From: Rahnella sp. AA
Lineage (GTDB): Bacteria > Pseudomonadota > Gammaproteobacteria > Enterobacterales > Enterobacteriaceae
Assembly: GCF_002834385.1 (NCBI RefSeq)
Contig: NZ_PITQ01000008.1
Span: 62,001 to 126,000, forward strand
DNA: 64,000 bases
Direction: 5' to 3'
Made by a program: the position numbers and the translations under genes. Positions 1-8,343 of the stretch are shown here, piece by piece. Position 1 is the stretch's first letter. Every line of letters begins with the position of its first letter. The notes below the pieces were generated by a model. The model was given only the letters and a program-made list of their open reading frames with translations. It made no database searches and was not told where the DNA came from.

Positions 1-330
1 ACCGGTATGGTCTGAGTGTAGATGCGACAACAAGACGTAGCGAATGTCTGCGGGCGCGATACCAAGATTTTGGAGTTGTTCTAAGCAGCCCTGTTTCTCT
101 GACATTACCGGCATAAACTGATCCGCAGCACTGCCCCAATATGCATGAGGATCTTTTAATCCTTCAACAGCCAGACCACCATCTATCACAGTAATACCGT
201 CAGGATGAGTGAGTAAAAACCACGGCACGGGTATTTCATAGTTTTCCCCTTTCCCCTGATTCATACGGATATTGTGATACTTGCATTGCTGCGTTCCCGA
301 CTGGAACATAAATAATTTGATATCTGACAT
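1..330 (-). CDS. MBL-fold metallohydrolase, N-acylhomoserine lactonase-like (truncated by window edge)
   Basis: The reading frame opens at an ATG at 330 with a purine-rich Shine-Dalgarno (GGAAGAAAAG) just upstream and runs without a stop to base 1, giving 110 N-terminal residues; the C-terminus lies outside the window. Residues 103-108 read HLHSDH, the HxHxDH zinc motif of the metallo-beta-lactamase fold, preceded by a strand ending VIDGG near residue 50. That arrangement, with a long N-terminal segment before the motif, is typical of AttM/AiiA-type quorum-quenching lactonases and related lactone hydrolases. The gene is divergent from the LysR regulator at 473, which may control it. The fold is secure; the substrate is not. 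Confidence 0.8.
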   Translation of the reverse strand, partial: MSDIKLFMFQSGTQQCKYHNIRMNQGKGENYEIPVPWFLLTHPDGITVIDGGLAVEGLKDPHAYWGSAADQFMPVMSEKQGCLEQLQNLGIAPADIRYVLLSHLHSDHTG

Positions 331-472
331 GCTTTTCTTCCAGAAAAATGATTGAAATTAGCGGCTATTTGGCCAACTTTTAGCGCAGGCATTAAGTATT
401 CATCACTTTTCACTCTTACAGAAGGTATCAGGATCCGCTTTCATCTATCGGAAAAACCAATATAATCTTTTT

Positions 473-1372
473 ATGGACTTACTCTCTGCAATGCGCATTT
501 TCGTCAGGGTCGTTGAGCGGGGCAGCATGTCAGCTGCAGCCCGTGATCTCTGTATTGGGCAACCCACAGTGAGTGAACGAATAGAAAAGCTTGAAGCATA
601 TCTTGGTACTCGTTTGCTACGGCGTAATACCCGTAACATGTCGCTGACGCACAGCGGTAATCTATTTTATGAGCGAAGCAAAACGGCTATTCAGGCCGCA
701 GAATACGCTCTGTCAGTGAACGAAGAAAATCAATGTTTGCGTGGAAAAATTCGCATCTCCGCACCCTTTTCCGCCGGAGAGGCCTTGCTGTTACCGGCTA
801 TATTACGGCTTCAGGAAAAGCACCCTGAGCTGCAAATTGATCTGGTATTCAACGATCGCATTATCGACCCCGTCACGGAGGGGGTCGATATATCATTAAG
901 GCTTGGAGAGGTAGCAGATGGTTATTTTGTAGCGCGTCCGCTTGGCACCGTCCACAGGGTGTTGCTCGCATCTCCCGCTTTGCTGGCAAAAAATGGTTTG
1001 CCTCAATCCCCCGATGAACTGATTAATTTTTCCTTTGCTACTGTTTCAGGCATTTTCCCGAATAATCAGATTCCATTTATCACGCCTGACGACCAGCTAT
1101 TAAATACTCCCGTCAATATTAAATTCCGTTCAACGCACTGGCGTAGTGTTTACACATTTTTATTAGCTGGTCGCGCAATCGGTGTTTTGCAAGATCTGGT
1201 CTGCCGGAGTGAGATTGAAGAAGGGCTGTTAATACCCTTATTAGGCGGCTTTCAAATACCTCCTTTTAGTGCCCATCTGCTACTTCCACCGGTAGAAATA
1301 ATGTCTTATGAAACCCGAATGTGTGCATCTTTGCTGGAGAATTATCTCAGGGAAGCATTGTCGAAGGGGTGA
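473..1372 (+). CDS. LysR-family transcriptional regulator
   Basis: This 299-residue protein has the full LysR layout: an N-terminal winged helix-turn-helix (about residues 2-60, with the AARDLCIGQPTVSERI recognition region) and a type 2 periplasmic-binding-fold effector domain (about 90-295). The length is normal for the family, and the start MDLLSAMRIF matches the usual short lead into the HTH. It is divergent from the lactonase-like gene at 1-330 across a 142-bp intergenic region, the classic LysR arrangement in which the regulator controls its neighbour and itself. The subfamily resembles one-component regulators of small oxidoreductase or hydrolase genes. The inducer is unknown. Confidence 0.88.
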   Translation: MDLLSAMRIFVRVVERGSMSAAARDLCIGQPTVSERIEKLEAYLGTRLLRRNTRNMSLTHSGNLFYERSKTAIQAAEYALSVNEENQCLRGKIRISAPFSAGEALLLPAILRLQEKHPELQIDLVFNDRIIDPVTEGVDISLRLGEVADGYFVARPLGTVHRVLLASPALLAKNGLPQSPDELINFSFATVSGIFPNNQIPFITPDDQLLNTPVNIKFRSTHWRSVYTFLLAGRAIGVLQDLVCRSEIEEGLLIPLLGGFQIPPFSAHLLLPPVEIMSYETRMCASLLENYLREALSKG

Positions 1373-1433
1373 ATAGATTAGTAATGTCCGTTTCTGGTAT
1401 AAAGTCGCCAGATTTAAGGAGCATAAGTTCTGC

Positions 1434-1456
1434 AATGAGCGAGGAGCGGAAGTTCG
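1434..1456 (+). repeat. Dispersed AGCGGA repeat, copy 1
   Basis: The sequence TGAGCGAGGAGCGGAAGTT lies just downstream of the LysR gene. About 40 bp upstream (1383-1400) is AATGTCCGTTTCTGG, resembling the opposite half of the same element, so the pair may form a loose inverted repeat. Other clear copies lie at 3780, 5050, 33667, 34460, 35521, 38268 and 40886. Confidence 0.6.
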
Positions 1457-1559
1457 CGTTGTTTTTACAAGTGTAAATTCTCGAGACTACGGTGTCTCAA
1501 GGGCGGCACTTTTCACCTCCTAATGAAAACAATCCAGGTTCAACCAGACAAGGCACAAC

Positions 1560-2474
1560 ATGGGATTATTAAAAGCAGGGCTTCGCACCGCGAATGCCAT
1601 CATCACGCTCGGTGGGTCGTTGGAATTAGAGCATGCGAAAGCAAGTTTCGAATCCACTCATGCTTCCTACAAAATAACGCATGACGAAATAACACAAATA
1701 AAAACCAAGATTGATAATCGTATTAGTGAATTGGGTGACACGCTAAAAACCGTAAAAGCCAGACTTGAGCATATCGAGAAATTATTAGAAACCACACCCC
1801 TTTCTTTCGATAAACAGTCCCGACTAACAATGCGTGCATCGCAGAGTATTGAACGATTTAATCAACAGTATTCCGGTGTACTCAACGTGGGATTTGGTGG
1901 GATTGTGGGTGGTTCAATGGCATTGGGTGCATGGGCGCTTGTTTCTGCCATTGGCACCGCGTCTACTGGCACAGCCATCGGCACGTTGTCCGGCGTCGCG
2001 GCAAGCAATGCGACACTTGCCTGGTTTGGTGGTGGTGCACTCGCTGCGGGCGGGGCGGGAATGAGCGGCGGTATGTTGGTACTGGGAGGGATCGTGGCAG
2101 CGCCGATTATCTATTTCGCAGCGAAAGGAGCCTGGACCAAAGCCCGCGCTTTTCAGGAACAAGAAGCGCTCGTTGCGCAAGAGCATGAAAAACTGCGCGT
2201 ATTAAAACCAGAACTCGAGAAGCAATATAACGACGTTTTAGCGTATACCGCACAATTAAATCGTCATTGCCACACATGGTTGGAACAAATGGATACCGGG
2301 TTAGCGATTCTTTATCCCTGGGGGAAATTCAGTATTTTTTACCGGGACTTGCTGCACATCATCGGCATTAAGTGGAAAAGACTTGAGCATCTGATGGCCA
2401 TTGAAACCATGAATCAGCAAACCGTTCAGTTTCTGCGTTTTTTCCAAAACGAAAACACGCCTCCGGCTCCCTGA
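1560..2474 (+). CDS. Coiled-coil protein with glycine-rich membrane hairpin, unknown function
   Basis: I do not recognise a named family. The 304-residue protein has three visible parts: an N-terminal heptad-like helical region (about 25-85), a very Gly/Ala/Ser-rich hydrophobic stretch (about 105-190, with runs such as GGGALAAGGAGMSGG) that looks like a glycine-zipper membrane hairpin, and a C-terminal charged helical region (about 195-300). There is no signal peptide, so it would insert post-translationally or reside at the inner membrane. A helical arm, glycine-rich insert and helical arm is common in pore-forming or membrane-remodelling proteins of accessory loci; that role here is inference. 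The gene stands alone between repeat copy 1 and a non-coding stretch. The start has an AAGG sequence 7 bp upstream. Confidence 0.7.
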   Translation: MGLLKAGLRTANAIITLGGSLELEHAKASFESTHASYKITHDEITQIKTKIDNRISELGDTLKTVKARLEHIEKLLETTPLSFDKQSRLTMRASQSIERFNQQYSGVLNVGFGGIVGGSMALGAWALVSAIGTASTGTAIGTLSGVAASNATLAWFGGGALAAGGAGMSGGMLVLGGIVAAPIIYFAAKGAWTKARAFQEQEALVAQEHEKLRVLKPELEKQYNDVLAYTAQLNRHCHTWLEQMDTGLAILYPWGKFSIFYRDLLHIIGIKWKRLEHLMAIETMNQQTVQFLRFFQNENTPPAP

Positions 2475-2838
2475 TGTTTAGTGCTGTAAGGAATGATTCT
2501 GTCACACAGCGCCCGGACGTAAGCCTTATATTAGACGTGTTCAGGCCAGAATATTAGTCATCTCTGCAGACCATGTTCACAGACCCATAGCCGGTAGATT
2601 TGCAGGCATACCTGCCTACATTTGTGGCTCCGTCTGCCCGGCTAATCCTGTCTGGTGAACAGTAAACGTTCCTCCTGCAAATGACCCGCCAGCGTTGATG
2701 ATTCACCGCTACGTCAGTAACTCTCTTACCAGCTATCACGTTGGCGCTTAACTGACTTACAGGAAACGCATAGATCCCATAAAAAACGGCCTGATCCCCA
2801 GTGATATGCGCCAGAAGCTCTGCCTGCAAAAACGATGC
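2475..2838. other. Intergenic stretch with one doubtful small ORF
   Basis: This 364-bp stretch holds no convincing gene. A minus-strand frame, TTG at 2829 to a stop at 2554 (91 codons), begins 10 bp after the kinase-like gene and encodes four cysteines in its C-terminal half (CRRNVYC and later Cys residues). It has neither a clear ribosome binding site nor a signal peptide, so I treat it as possible but unproven. Confidence 0.3.
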
Positions 2839-3456
2839 TTAAGGGCACCCAGGCACTTTGTAAATCTCAGATATCACTAGCATCGTTGCATCTTCGATCG
2901 TTCCTTCATTACGGCATAAAACCCAGCCCTGATCTGCAATTTCTCGCGCGAACGCTTTGGTACAAGCGACATGCTCTTCAAGCTTATGAATCACCGTACT
3001 ACTCAGCCCACGCGATCGGGCCGCGGCCCTCGCCCATGAAATATCAGGCGCAGTAACAACCCCGACATTCAGGTCTGGCACTCGCACGTTTCGTTCAATG
3101 TTAAGCTGTAAAATCTCTGCAAATGGAACCATCCGGCGAAACGCTGCATCCGACGGATACCAGCGATCCATCAAGATAATGCTGTCCGGTGGCTGTTTAG
3201 TCAGCACTTGTCTGGAAATCCAGGCACGGCTATCAGCAAAGCGCTCACAAAGCTCCAGTTCCAAATCCAGGGCGGGATTTCTGGCGAGCTTGTTAACAAG
3301 GGCCATTGTTTCAGCCCTGTAGGGATCGCTTTTTTTCTCGCAAAGCCGGATCACTTTCTTGTTGTCTGCCCTTAGTACTTTCGTAATGGCTTCCAGCAGT
3401 GTGGTTTTACCGGTTCCCTTGGGCCCATCCAGAGAAACAAACAGCTGACGGCTCAT
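2839..3456 (-). CDS. Thymidylate-kinase-like P-loop nucleotide kinase
   Basis: This 205-residue protein starts with a P-loop at residues 11-19 (GPKGTGKTT) and has DRWYPSD at 97-103, matching the DR-(Y/H)-xxS substrate/Mg motif of thymidylate and deoxynucleoside kinases. A basic lid-like stretch (RAAARSRG) lies near residue 145. The length is close to the roughly 210 residues of the TMK family. It is clearly not the housekeeping tmk, which sits with holB elsewhere in enterobacteria. Such stand-alone TMK-like genes are common in phage-derived and accessory regions. The substrate could be dTMP, another nucleotide or a non-nucleotide alcohol; this is undetermined. Confidence 0.75.
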   Translation of the reverse strand: MSRQLFVSLDGPKGTGKTTLLEAITKVLRADNKKVIRLCEKKSDPYRAETMALVNKLARNPALDLELELCERFADSRAWISRQVLTKQPPDSIILMDRWYPSDAAFRRMVPFAEILQLNIERNVRVPDLNVGVVTAPDISWARAAARSRGLSSTVIHKLEEHVACTKAFAREIADQGWVLCRNEGTIEDATMLVISEIYKVPGCP

Positions 3457-3709
3457 TCTTCAAGTGACGATTGATATACGGCTTTTGTAAAGCCTGAATA
3501 TGGCAAAAGCATCTTACTTCCTTCGTATGAATAGCTACGCCCCTCCTCGTTCGTTGGAGTCGCCTGGTGCACCAGCGCGAACCAGTCAGAGGGCTTTTAT
3601 AAACAGGCATTTTGGCAATTTGTCTTGCTAACGAGCCTAAAAACCAAGATTACAGCCGTTTATCGTCATTGCACATAGGTTATAGCCTGCGAGGTGTAGT
3701 TTACGGGAA

Positions 3710-3760
3710 CCGCTAAGAAAACGGAAAACATCCCACATTGAGCCTGTTTATTAAACGGGT
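3710..3760 (+). repeat. Second dispersed repeat, copy A (pairs with 40185-40240)
   Basis: CCGCTAAGAAAACGGAAAAC followed by ATCCCACATTGAGCCTGTT aligns closely with CCGCTTGGAAAACGGAAAAT and ATCCTACACTAAACCTGTT at 40187-40224. Both copies lie in accessory DNA; copy A sits immediately upstream of a copy of the AGCGGA repeat. Confidence 0.55.
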
Positions 3761-3779
3761 AGAAGTCGACGGGCAGCGT

Positions 3780-3798
3780 TGAGCGAAAAGCGGACTAA
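3780..3798 (+). repeat. Dispersed AGCGGA repeat, copy 2
   Basis: TGAGCGAAAAGCGGACTAAA, a copy of the same short motif as at 1434, sits directly after the second-family repeat and about 95 bp upstream of the ASCH gene. Confidence 0.55.
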
Positions 3799-3891
3799 AA
3801 GTAATATGAAAGCATCTATGTAAATTTTCGAGCAATTCACGCTCATAATATGTATAAAATTTCTTTTTATTAAGATTAATTAGGATTTTAA

Positions 3892-4302
3892 ATGTCTGCG
3901 GTTGATGAATTAAAGGTGAAGTATCCAAGCGCTGATGCTTGGCAAATTGGTGATAGCCCAGAACTGGCCAACGAGCTTGCAGACCTTATTAAAAAAGGGA
4001 TTAAAACGGCCTCATGCGGTTCTTTTGCATCTTACCTACAAGAAAAATATGCACCTAAGATTGGGAGTTATAACATCATCCTTGATAGCCAAGATGTACC
4101 GGTATGCGTTATTAGGTTGGTTTCGATGCGACTGGTGCGTTTTTGTGATGTTACCGCGGACTTTGCCCGAAAGGAAGGTGAAGGTGATTTGAGCCTTGAG
4201 TATTGGAAGAAAGAACATCAGCGGTTTTTTACTCGTGAAGGTTATTTTTCTGATGATATGGAGCTGATCGCTGAAGAATTTGAAGTTGTTGAGATTTTAT
4301 GA
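3892..4302 (+). CDS. ASCH-domain protein
   Basis: This 136-residue protein has the ASCH fold signature: an N-terminal helix carrying ADAWQIGDSPELANELADL, a TASC strand motif near residue 43, and the GEGDLSLEYWKKEHQRFF segment near residues 98-114 that recurs in this subfamily. ASCH domains are PUA-like beta-barrels that bind RNA or, in some members, act as small amidohydrolases or ribonucleases. It is a single-gene unit with an AT-rich upstream region and an AGGA sequence before the ATG. Neighbours give no functional hint. The family call is firm; the activity is open. Confidence 0.82.
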   Translation: MSAVDELKVKYPSADAWQIGDSPELANELADLIKKGIKTASCGSFASYLQEKYAPKIGSYNIILDSQDVPVCVIRLVSMRLVRFCDVTADFARKEGEGDLSLEYWKKEHQRFFTREGYFSDDMELIAEEFEVVEIL

Positions 4303-4372
4303 ACCGTACAAAGTGTCTACATTTCAAATGAGAAAAATATCGTAGCGTTTTACCTACTGCAACGTATATAAA

Positions 4373-4398
4373 GTTTCGCTCCTGGCACAAATCGGCCT
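4373..4398. repeat. Degenerate copy of the AGCGGA repeat
   Basis: TTTCGCTCCTGGCACAAATCGG resembles the compact form CTTCCGCTTCTGGCACAGAGCGG at 40887-40910, with several mismatches. An imperfect hairpin (GAGAAGAT...GTCAG with CTGACATCTTCTC, about 4401-4447) follows and could terminate the flanking convergent genes. Confidence 0.35.
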
Positions 4399-4465
4399 GA
4401 GAAGATATGACGTCAGTAATAAACAAAAAAGCTGACATCTTCTCGTATCTCAATGAAAAATATGT

Positions 4466-4960
4466 TCAGCGTTCTTTCTCATCAATCCAGGCAATGAGAT
4501 CGGCGAGCCTATTCTCAGAAAACACGGCTATTCCATGTTCAGTGAGCAGAGACGCTGCGACTCCCATGCCTGACTTACGTTGGCCAGTAAATGAACCGTC
4601 ATAGATGAATTGGCTACCGCATGTTGGACTGCCGTCGGTTAACAGCGCAGCGGTACAACCTGACTCCCGAGCTGTACGTAGTGCCAACCAGGCGGCAAGC
4701 TGATAGTGCTCAGTGACATCCTGCCCCGTAATTTCAAGTATTCTGATCTGCGCCTTCATTGCGTCTTTACCATCAGTAGAAACAATCTCAGCTGGGGGAC
4801 GTGGAATTGGCAACCCGGCGGCCAGTTCAGGACAATGAATCACAAGCCGCTGCTCTTTCTGCCAGCGCTGCAACTGATCGGTCATTTGTGCTTTGTCGCT
4901 TCCGTCATAGCGCACTTTGAACCCCGCCAGGCAAGCACTGACCAGTATTTTATTTATCAT
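4466..4960 (-). CDS. DUF523 family protein
   Basis: The protein starts most plausibly at the ATG at 4960 (MINKILVSACLAG), because DUF523 proteins begin with MKILVSACLLG; a longer TTG-initiated form to 4981 is possible but less likely. It is about 164 residues, normal for the family. Conserved features include SACLAG at the N-terminus, the HCPELAAGLPIPRPPAEI block and LLTDGSPTCGS, which carry the paired cysteines seen in most members. The biochemical role of DUF523 is unknown. It is a monocistronic gene convergent with the ASCH gene. Confidence 0.82.
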   Translation of the reverse strand: MINKILVSACLAGFKVRYDGSDKAQMTDQLQRWQKEQRLVIHCPELAAGLPIPRPPAEIVSTDGKDAMKAQIRILEITGQDVTEHYQLAAWLALRTARESGCTAALLTDGSPTCGSQFIYDGSFTGQRKSGMGVAASLLTEHGIAVFSENRLADLIAWIDEKER

Positions 4961-5042
4961 CGTTATCGTATATCCGGGCAAATGAATGCTTCGATTATAA
5001 CACCTTCACTTTTTACATAAACATAGCGGTGGTAGCGCAACA

Positions 5043-5070
5043 GGCGGCTAAGAACGAAGAGCGGACGTTG
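5043..5070 (+). repeat. Dispersed AGCGGA repeat, copy 3
   Basis: GGCGGCTAAGAACGAAGAGC followed by GGACGTTG is an extended copy that includes the GGCGGCTAAGA lead also found at 33662. It lies in the gap between the DUF523 gene and an AT-rich orphan. Confidence 0.6.
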
Positions 5071-5275
5071 GATTGCCGGAGATTCTCTAAATGTGAATGA
5101 TACGTTTATGCAGGATACTTACCCCCACTTCCTGTGTCACAGACATTACTCCTCTGATAGGCTGCCTGGAAAAATGGCACACCAGCAATACAACGGGTAT
5201 TTTCACAATTAAATCCAGATATGTTTTAATATTCATTCTAATTAGTCAACATATTAACACGTAATTAAAATATGA

Positions 5276-5941
5276 TTACTTCAGATAAATATACTTTTTC
5301 ACAAAACCCTCAACTGCAAAAACAAGTGTATATTCGAACTTGTTATGAAGCACACCATAAATGACACCTTCTTCATCGAAGATGATCAATGCAGTATCTG
5401 ACAAAGTATGTGCAATTAAACCTACTTCATTAAGATTTTTTTTGATGAGTTCGAAACTCTGTGGCCTTTCATTTAAATGACAGCATAAAAATCCGCTTGA
5501 ACACTTCAACTTATTGAAAAGATTTAGGTTCAAAACTCCATGAGTAATTAACCTCCTTCCAAATAGTTTTCTGGTGAGTGTATCAAGTTTTTTATTTTCA
5601 GTATATCCAAAATTCAATAGAAACTTTTTTGGAATCAGGAATGCTACATCTTTGTTATATTTGAAATTTTCACTAAGATAAATGCCTTCTTCATTTTCCG
5701 TGAAAACAACATAAGATGCATGCCTAAACCCGTGAGCTAAAAACTCTATCTCATGGCGTTTAATAATGGTTCCCTGGTGTTTCATGAAAAATTCCCTGGC
5801 ACCATCATATGTGTAAAAACCCACCTCGACATATGGTTTCAAAATAACATCATCTGGGGTATCCATTTCGAAGCGTGAAATATTATCAATGATTGAGATA
5901 ACATCTGCACCAGCCCCAAATATTCTTTCAAAATCACCCAT
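5276..5941 (-). CDS. Hypothetical protein, AT-rich orphan
   Basis: I do not recognise this 221-residue protein. It has no signal peptide or membrane segment and looks like a soluble alpha/beta protein with alternating hydrophobic strands (YVEVGFYTYDG, ASYVVFTENEEGIY, HTLSDTALIIFDEEGVIYGV). Its base composition is far more AT-rich than the core genes, which suggests acquisition. Stand-alone soluble proteins of this size near repeat elements are often immunity-like or phage-derived, but nothing in the sequence proves that. A GGAGATGTC sequence sits close to the ATG. Confidence 0.65.
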   Translation of the reverse strand: MGDFERIFGAGADVISIIDNISRFEMDTPDDVILKPYVEVGFYTYDGAREFFMKHQGTIIKRHEIEFLAHGFRHASYVVFTENEEGIYLSENFKYNKDVAFLIPKKFLLNFGYTENKKLDTLTRKLFGRRLITHGVLNLNLFNKLKCSSGFLCCHLNERPQSFELIKKNLNEVGLIAHTLSDTALIIFDEEGVIYGVLHNKFEYTLVFAVEGFVKKYIYLK

Positions 5942-6166
5942 GTGACATCTCCATGACTAGTTTATTAATTTAAAATCAATACGATAATTTTATGCAGTTA
6001 GGAGAGCGCATACATCGAGGGTGCACGTATCCATTTTGCGGTAAACGAGGTTTGAAACCCAACAGTATCGGGAGCAAATCCACCGGCACGTTAAAGCATC
6101 CCCTCATTTTTAATCGGAACAGCAGTTTATTTATGGAGTTTTTTACTGTACTTTTTGGTTTTTATA
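5942..6166. other. AT-rich intergenic stretch, no gene seen
   Basis: This is the upstream region of the orphan on one side and the 3' side of the secreted repeat protein on the other. Small plus-strand frames here lack ribosome binding sites and recognisable features. Confidence 0.4.
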
Positions 6167-6558
6167 TTAAAGCTCGTCTTTACAAATAGCCTTGAGTAAA
6201 TTAGGAGAAACGCTGTTATTAATATGCTTATTGTTAGACAAGTAACCAATTACTTGGCCATTTTTGATGAACATCGGTGGTTTAGAGGAAGACGCGTTGA
6301 ATGGTGAATATTGACTGTACTCACTCCCAAAGGTTCCATATTCATTCCAAATTGATTTAGAGTTATATTCACTCCCATATGCCCCATATGAATTAAAAAT
6401 AGAGTTGGAGTCGTATGAATTTGTCACATTACCTAAATTAGTATTATTATCATCCTGTGCAATCAAAACTGCACCACTTACCACATCGCATAACCGATTC
6501 GCGGCGAATGAGCATGATGAAAAAAAATCAAGCTAGCGCAAAGAATTACTTTATTCAT
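6167..6558 (-). pseudogene. Secreted YG-repeat protein with frameshift in an A8/T8 tract
   Basis: The ATG at 6558 has an AGGA Shine-Dalgarno six bases upstream and begins a convincing signal peptide (MNKVILCASLIFF). The frame then shifts at a run of eight T on the coding strand (6520-6527). Adding one T would continue as SSCSFAANRLCDVVSGAVL and join the remaining 105-codon frame to the stop at 6167. The mature part carries two near-repeats, NSIFNSYGAYGSEY and KSIWNEYGTFGSEY, a pattern I associate with small exported proteins of unknown role, and three cysteines. As given, the signal peptide is out of frame with the body. This could be an inactivated gene, a phase-variable tract or a homopolymer sequencing error. 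Confidence 0.7.
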
Positions 6559-7357
6559 GACTGTTCCTATACTTTATATATTAAAGGTTAAAGCCGCGAT
6601 GATATGATAGTTATTGCCAGATCTAACGAATCTCATCATCGTTGATTTTTTGGTGAAATTAACTGAAAAATCAAATGAATCTTCATTTTTAATCTACCAT
6701 TTTTCATTCTCATCATAATACTAGTTTACCACAGCGCCGCAACCCTACTCAGCGCCGTTTACCCCCGATGACAGTGAAATTCCCAGCGCACCCCGCCTAA
6801 ACGGTCAAAAATTGCACTGCCGAATTTGGGCTGGTTAATAGCGATGTACCGAAACCGTCACTGGACTGTTAGCGGCCAGGATCGAACCGCGATGGATACG
6901 GCTGATATTAAAAAGATCAAAGATCTGTAATACGAGAACCACCGGCTCAGACAAATTATAGTCAGCAGTGTTTCTGCATGTCCTGAGTATTCGTTAGTTA
7001 ACGTGGGGCACTTACTGGCTCGAAAACAAAGCGGCAATCATAAAATCACATAATTCTGGCACAATATTCGTAACCAATAAGCGCATACCCTGAATTACTT
7101 AAAAATTTAACTCTCAGGGCGTGAATGACTAGATCTGGCACAAAGCTGACTTTCCGATCTCTTCGAACAGACATCCACTTGAGCAGACTTTTGATGCCTG
7201 CTCTCGCTACTTTTTCCTTTCCGGGAACGATCGCCACCTGCAACAGAGCGCTTAAATCCGTTTTGTGCAACCCGCATCTGTTAATGGTCATTTTGGTGGT
7301 CCTGACAGCAGATTTGCGCCAAAACCCCACCAGCGTTCCCTTAGCCGGGCTGTGATC
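6559..7357. other. 800-bp gap with probable decayed insertion-sequence remnants
   Basis: No intact gene is supported here. Around 6890-6965 a plus frame reads MDTADIKKIKDL, a stop, then YENHRLRQI, which resembles the leucine-zipper region of IS3-family OrfA proteins with a nonsense codon. The segment near 6768-6825 may be an IS end, but I cannot identify the family. Overlapping frames at 7046-7355 on both strands show no family features. Confidence 0.4.
6888..6965 (+). mobile_element. Possible IS3-family OrfA fragment (decayed)
   Basis: The short frame DIKKIKDL-stop-YENHRLRQI matches the pattern of the coiled-coil end of IS3-type OrfA (IKxLExENrrLrq). No OrfB/DDE remnant or clean inverted terminal repeats are visible, so this rests on one short motif. 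Confidence 0.35.
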
Positions 7358-8254
7358 CTAAAACGCTGTTTCCCTCATCAGTTCTTTCATCACTCTGACA
7401 AACTCCTCTCCGGGTTGCGACATGACGCCGTGACCCTCGGACACCGCTACCACTGAAACTTTCAGCGCCGGTTTGAACGGGCGCACGGCTAACCCTGTCA
7501 TATCACAGCCCTGTATTGAGAAACGATCGACGATAGTCACACCGTTATTATACCTGACCATATTAATCGCCATGCTGTAGCGGTTGGTTTCTATGGCTGC
7601 AACCTGTCGTTGACGAAACTCGGGGACAACGTCGCCAATCATTGCCACCAGCCGGGCATCGGTGGTGATAAATACCAGCTCGCGAGGTTCGATGTCATGC
7701 CAGCACACCTCTGTCTGTTTAGCCAACAGATGCTGCTCCGACAATACGCACACCATTTCCCCCTCGCTCACCATGAACCGGTTTTCGCCCTGTTCGCCGC
7801 CGGGTTTGACCACAAATCCGAGGTCGTAACGCCCACCTTCCACTGCCTCTTCGATCTCGTTATTCAGGCACATATCCGCGACAACGCCATAGTCGGGGAA
7901 TGTCTGACGAAAACGTGCAACAGCCCGAGGCAACAGGTTTAACGCTAACGCCGGAGTGGCACAAACTCGTAGTTGTCCTACACGATATTGGCGGATATGA
8001 TCCACAAAACGGTCAAAACGCAGCCTGTCGAGATAAACCCGCAGCGCCTCTTTGTACAGCTCATTAGCCTCGGGCGTCGGTTGCATTTTACCCTTGAGCC
8101 GCTCGAACAGGTTAAACCCCATCTGCTGCTCGATAAGTGACAAAACTTTACTTACCGAAGGCTGTGACATCGCCAGCTGCTGCGCGGCCGCAGTCACAGA
8201 ACCGAGCTGTACGACGCTGATGAAAACTTCAAGTTGCTTCGGAGTCATAGCCAT
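7358..8254 (-). CDS. LysR-family transcriptional regulator of the adjacent ABC operon
   Basis: The family-appropriate start is MAMTPKQLEVF at 8254 (or the next Met at 8248); the frame extends upstream to 8299 but with an implausible lysine-rich lead. The protein has an N-terminal HTH (residues about 4-60, with AAQQLAMSQPSVSKVLSLIEQQMG) and a LysR substrate-binding domain. It is divergent from the ABC transporter operon at 8344 with only about 90 bp between the starts, so the two promoters must overlap and this protein is the likely regulator. An effector related to the transported solute is expected by analogy to such pairs. Confidence 0.88.
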   Translation of the reverse strand: MAMTPKQLEVFISVVQLGSVTAAAQQLAMSQPSVSKVLSLIEQQMGFNLFERLKGKMQPTPEANELYKEALRVYLDRLRFDRFVDHIRQYRVGQLRVCATPALALNLLPRAVARFRQTFPDYGVVADMCLNNEIEEAVEGGRYDLGFVVKPGGEQGENRFMVSEGEMVCVLSEQHLLAKQTEVCWHDIEPRELVFITTDARLVAMIGDVVPEFRQRQVAAIETNRYSMAINMVRYNNGVTIVDRFSIQGCDMTGLAVRPFKPALKVSVVAVSEGHGVMSQPGEEFVRVMKELMRETAF

Positions 8255-8343
8255 TTTCCATATAAAGATATGCGATTTTTGAATTTTGAATGCATGCACC
8301 CAGAGTTATAAACTTGACAACTATATTCATTTAAGGGCATATA

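Larger units (their letters stand above)
3457..3891. other. Non-coding gap with two repeat remnants
   Basis: No supported gene is visible in this 435-bp gap. It contains a ~50-bp unit at 3710-3760 that matches 40185-40240, and a copy of the AGCGGA dispersed repeat at 3780-3798. The region around 3565-3600 has a short stretch resembling the 3' half of tRNA-Asn, but no complete cloverleaf. Confidence 0.5.

Noticed and set aside
2554..2829. Cysteine-containing 91-codon frame
   Set aside because: Kept only as doubtful: TTG start, no clear Shine-Dalgarno, no signal peptide.
3565..3600. tRNA-Asn-like fragment (attachment site)
   Set aside because: Only about 20 bases resemble the 3' half of the tRNA, with mismatches; no integrase or matching second site.
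7046..7355. Overlapping frames on both strands (94 and 76 codons)
   Set aside because: Neither has a ribosome binding site nor a recognisable motif; may be part of the IS remnant.
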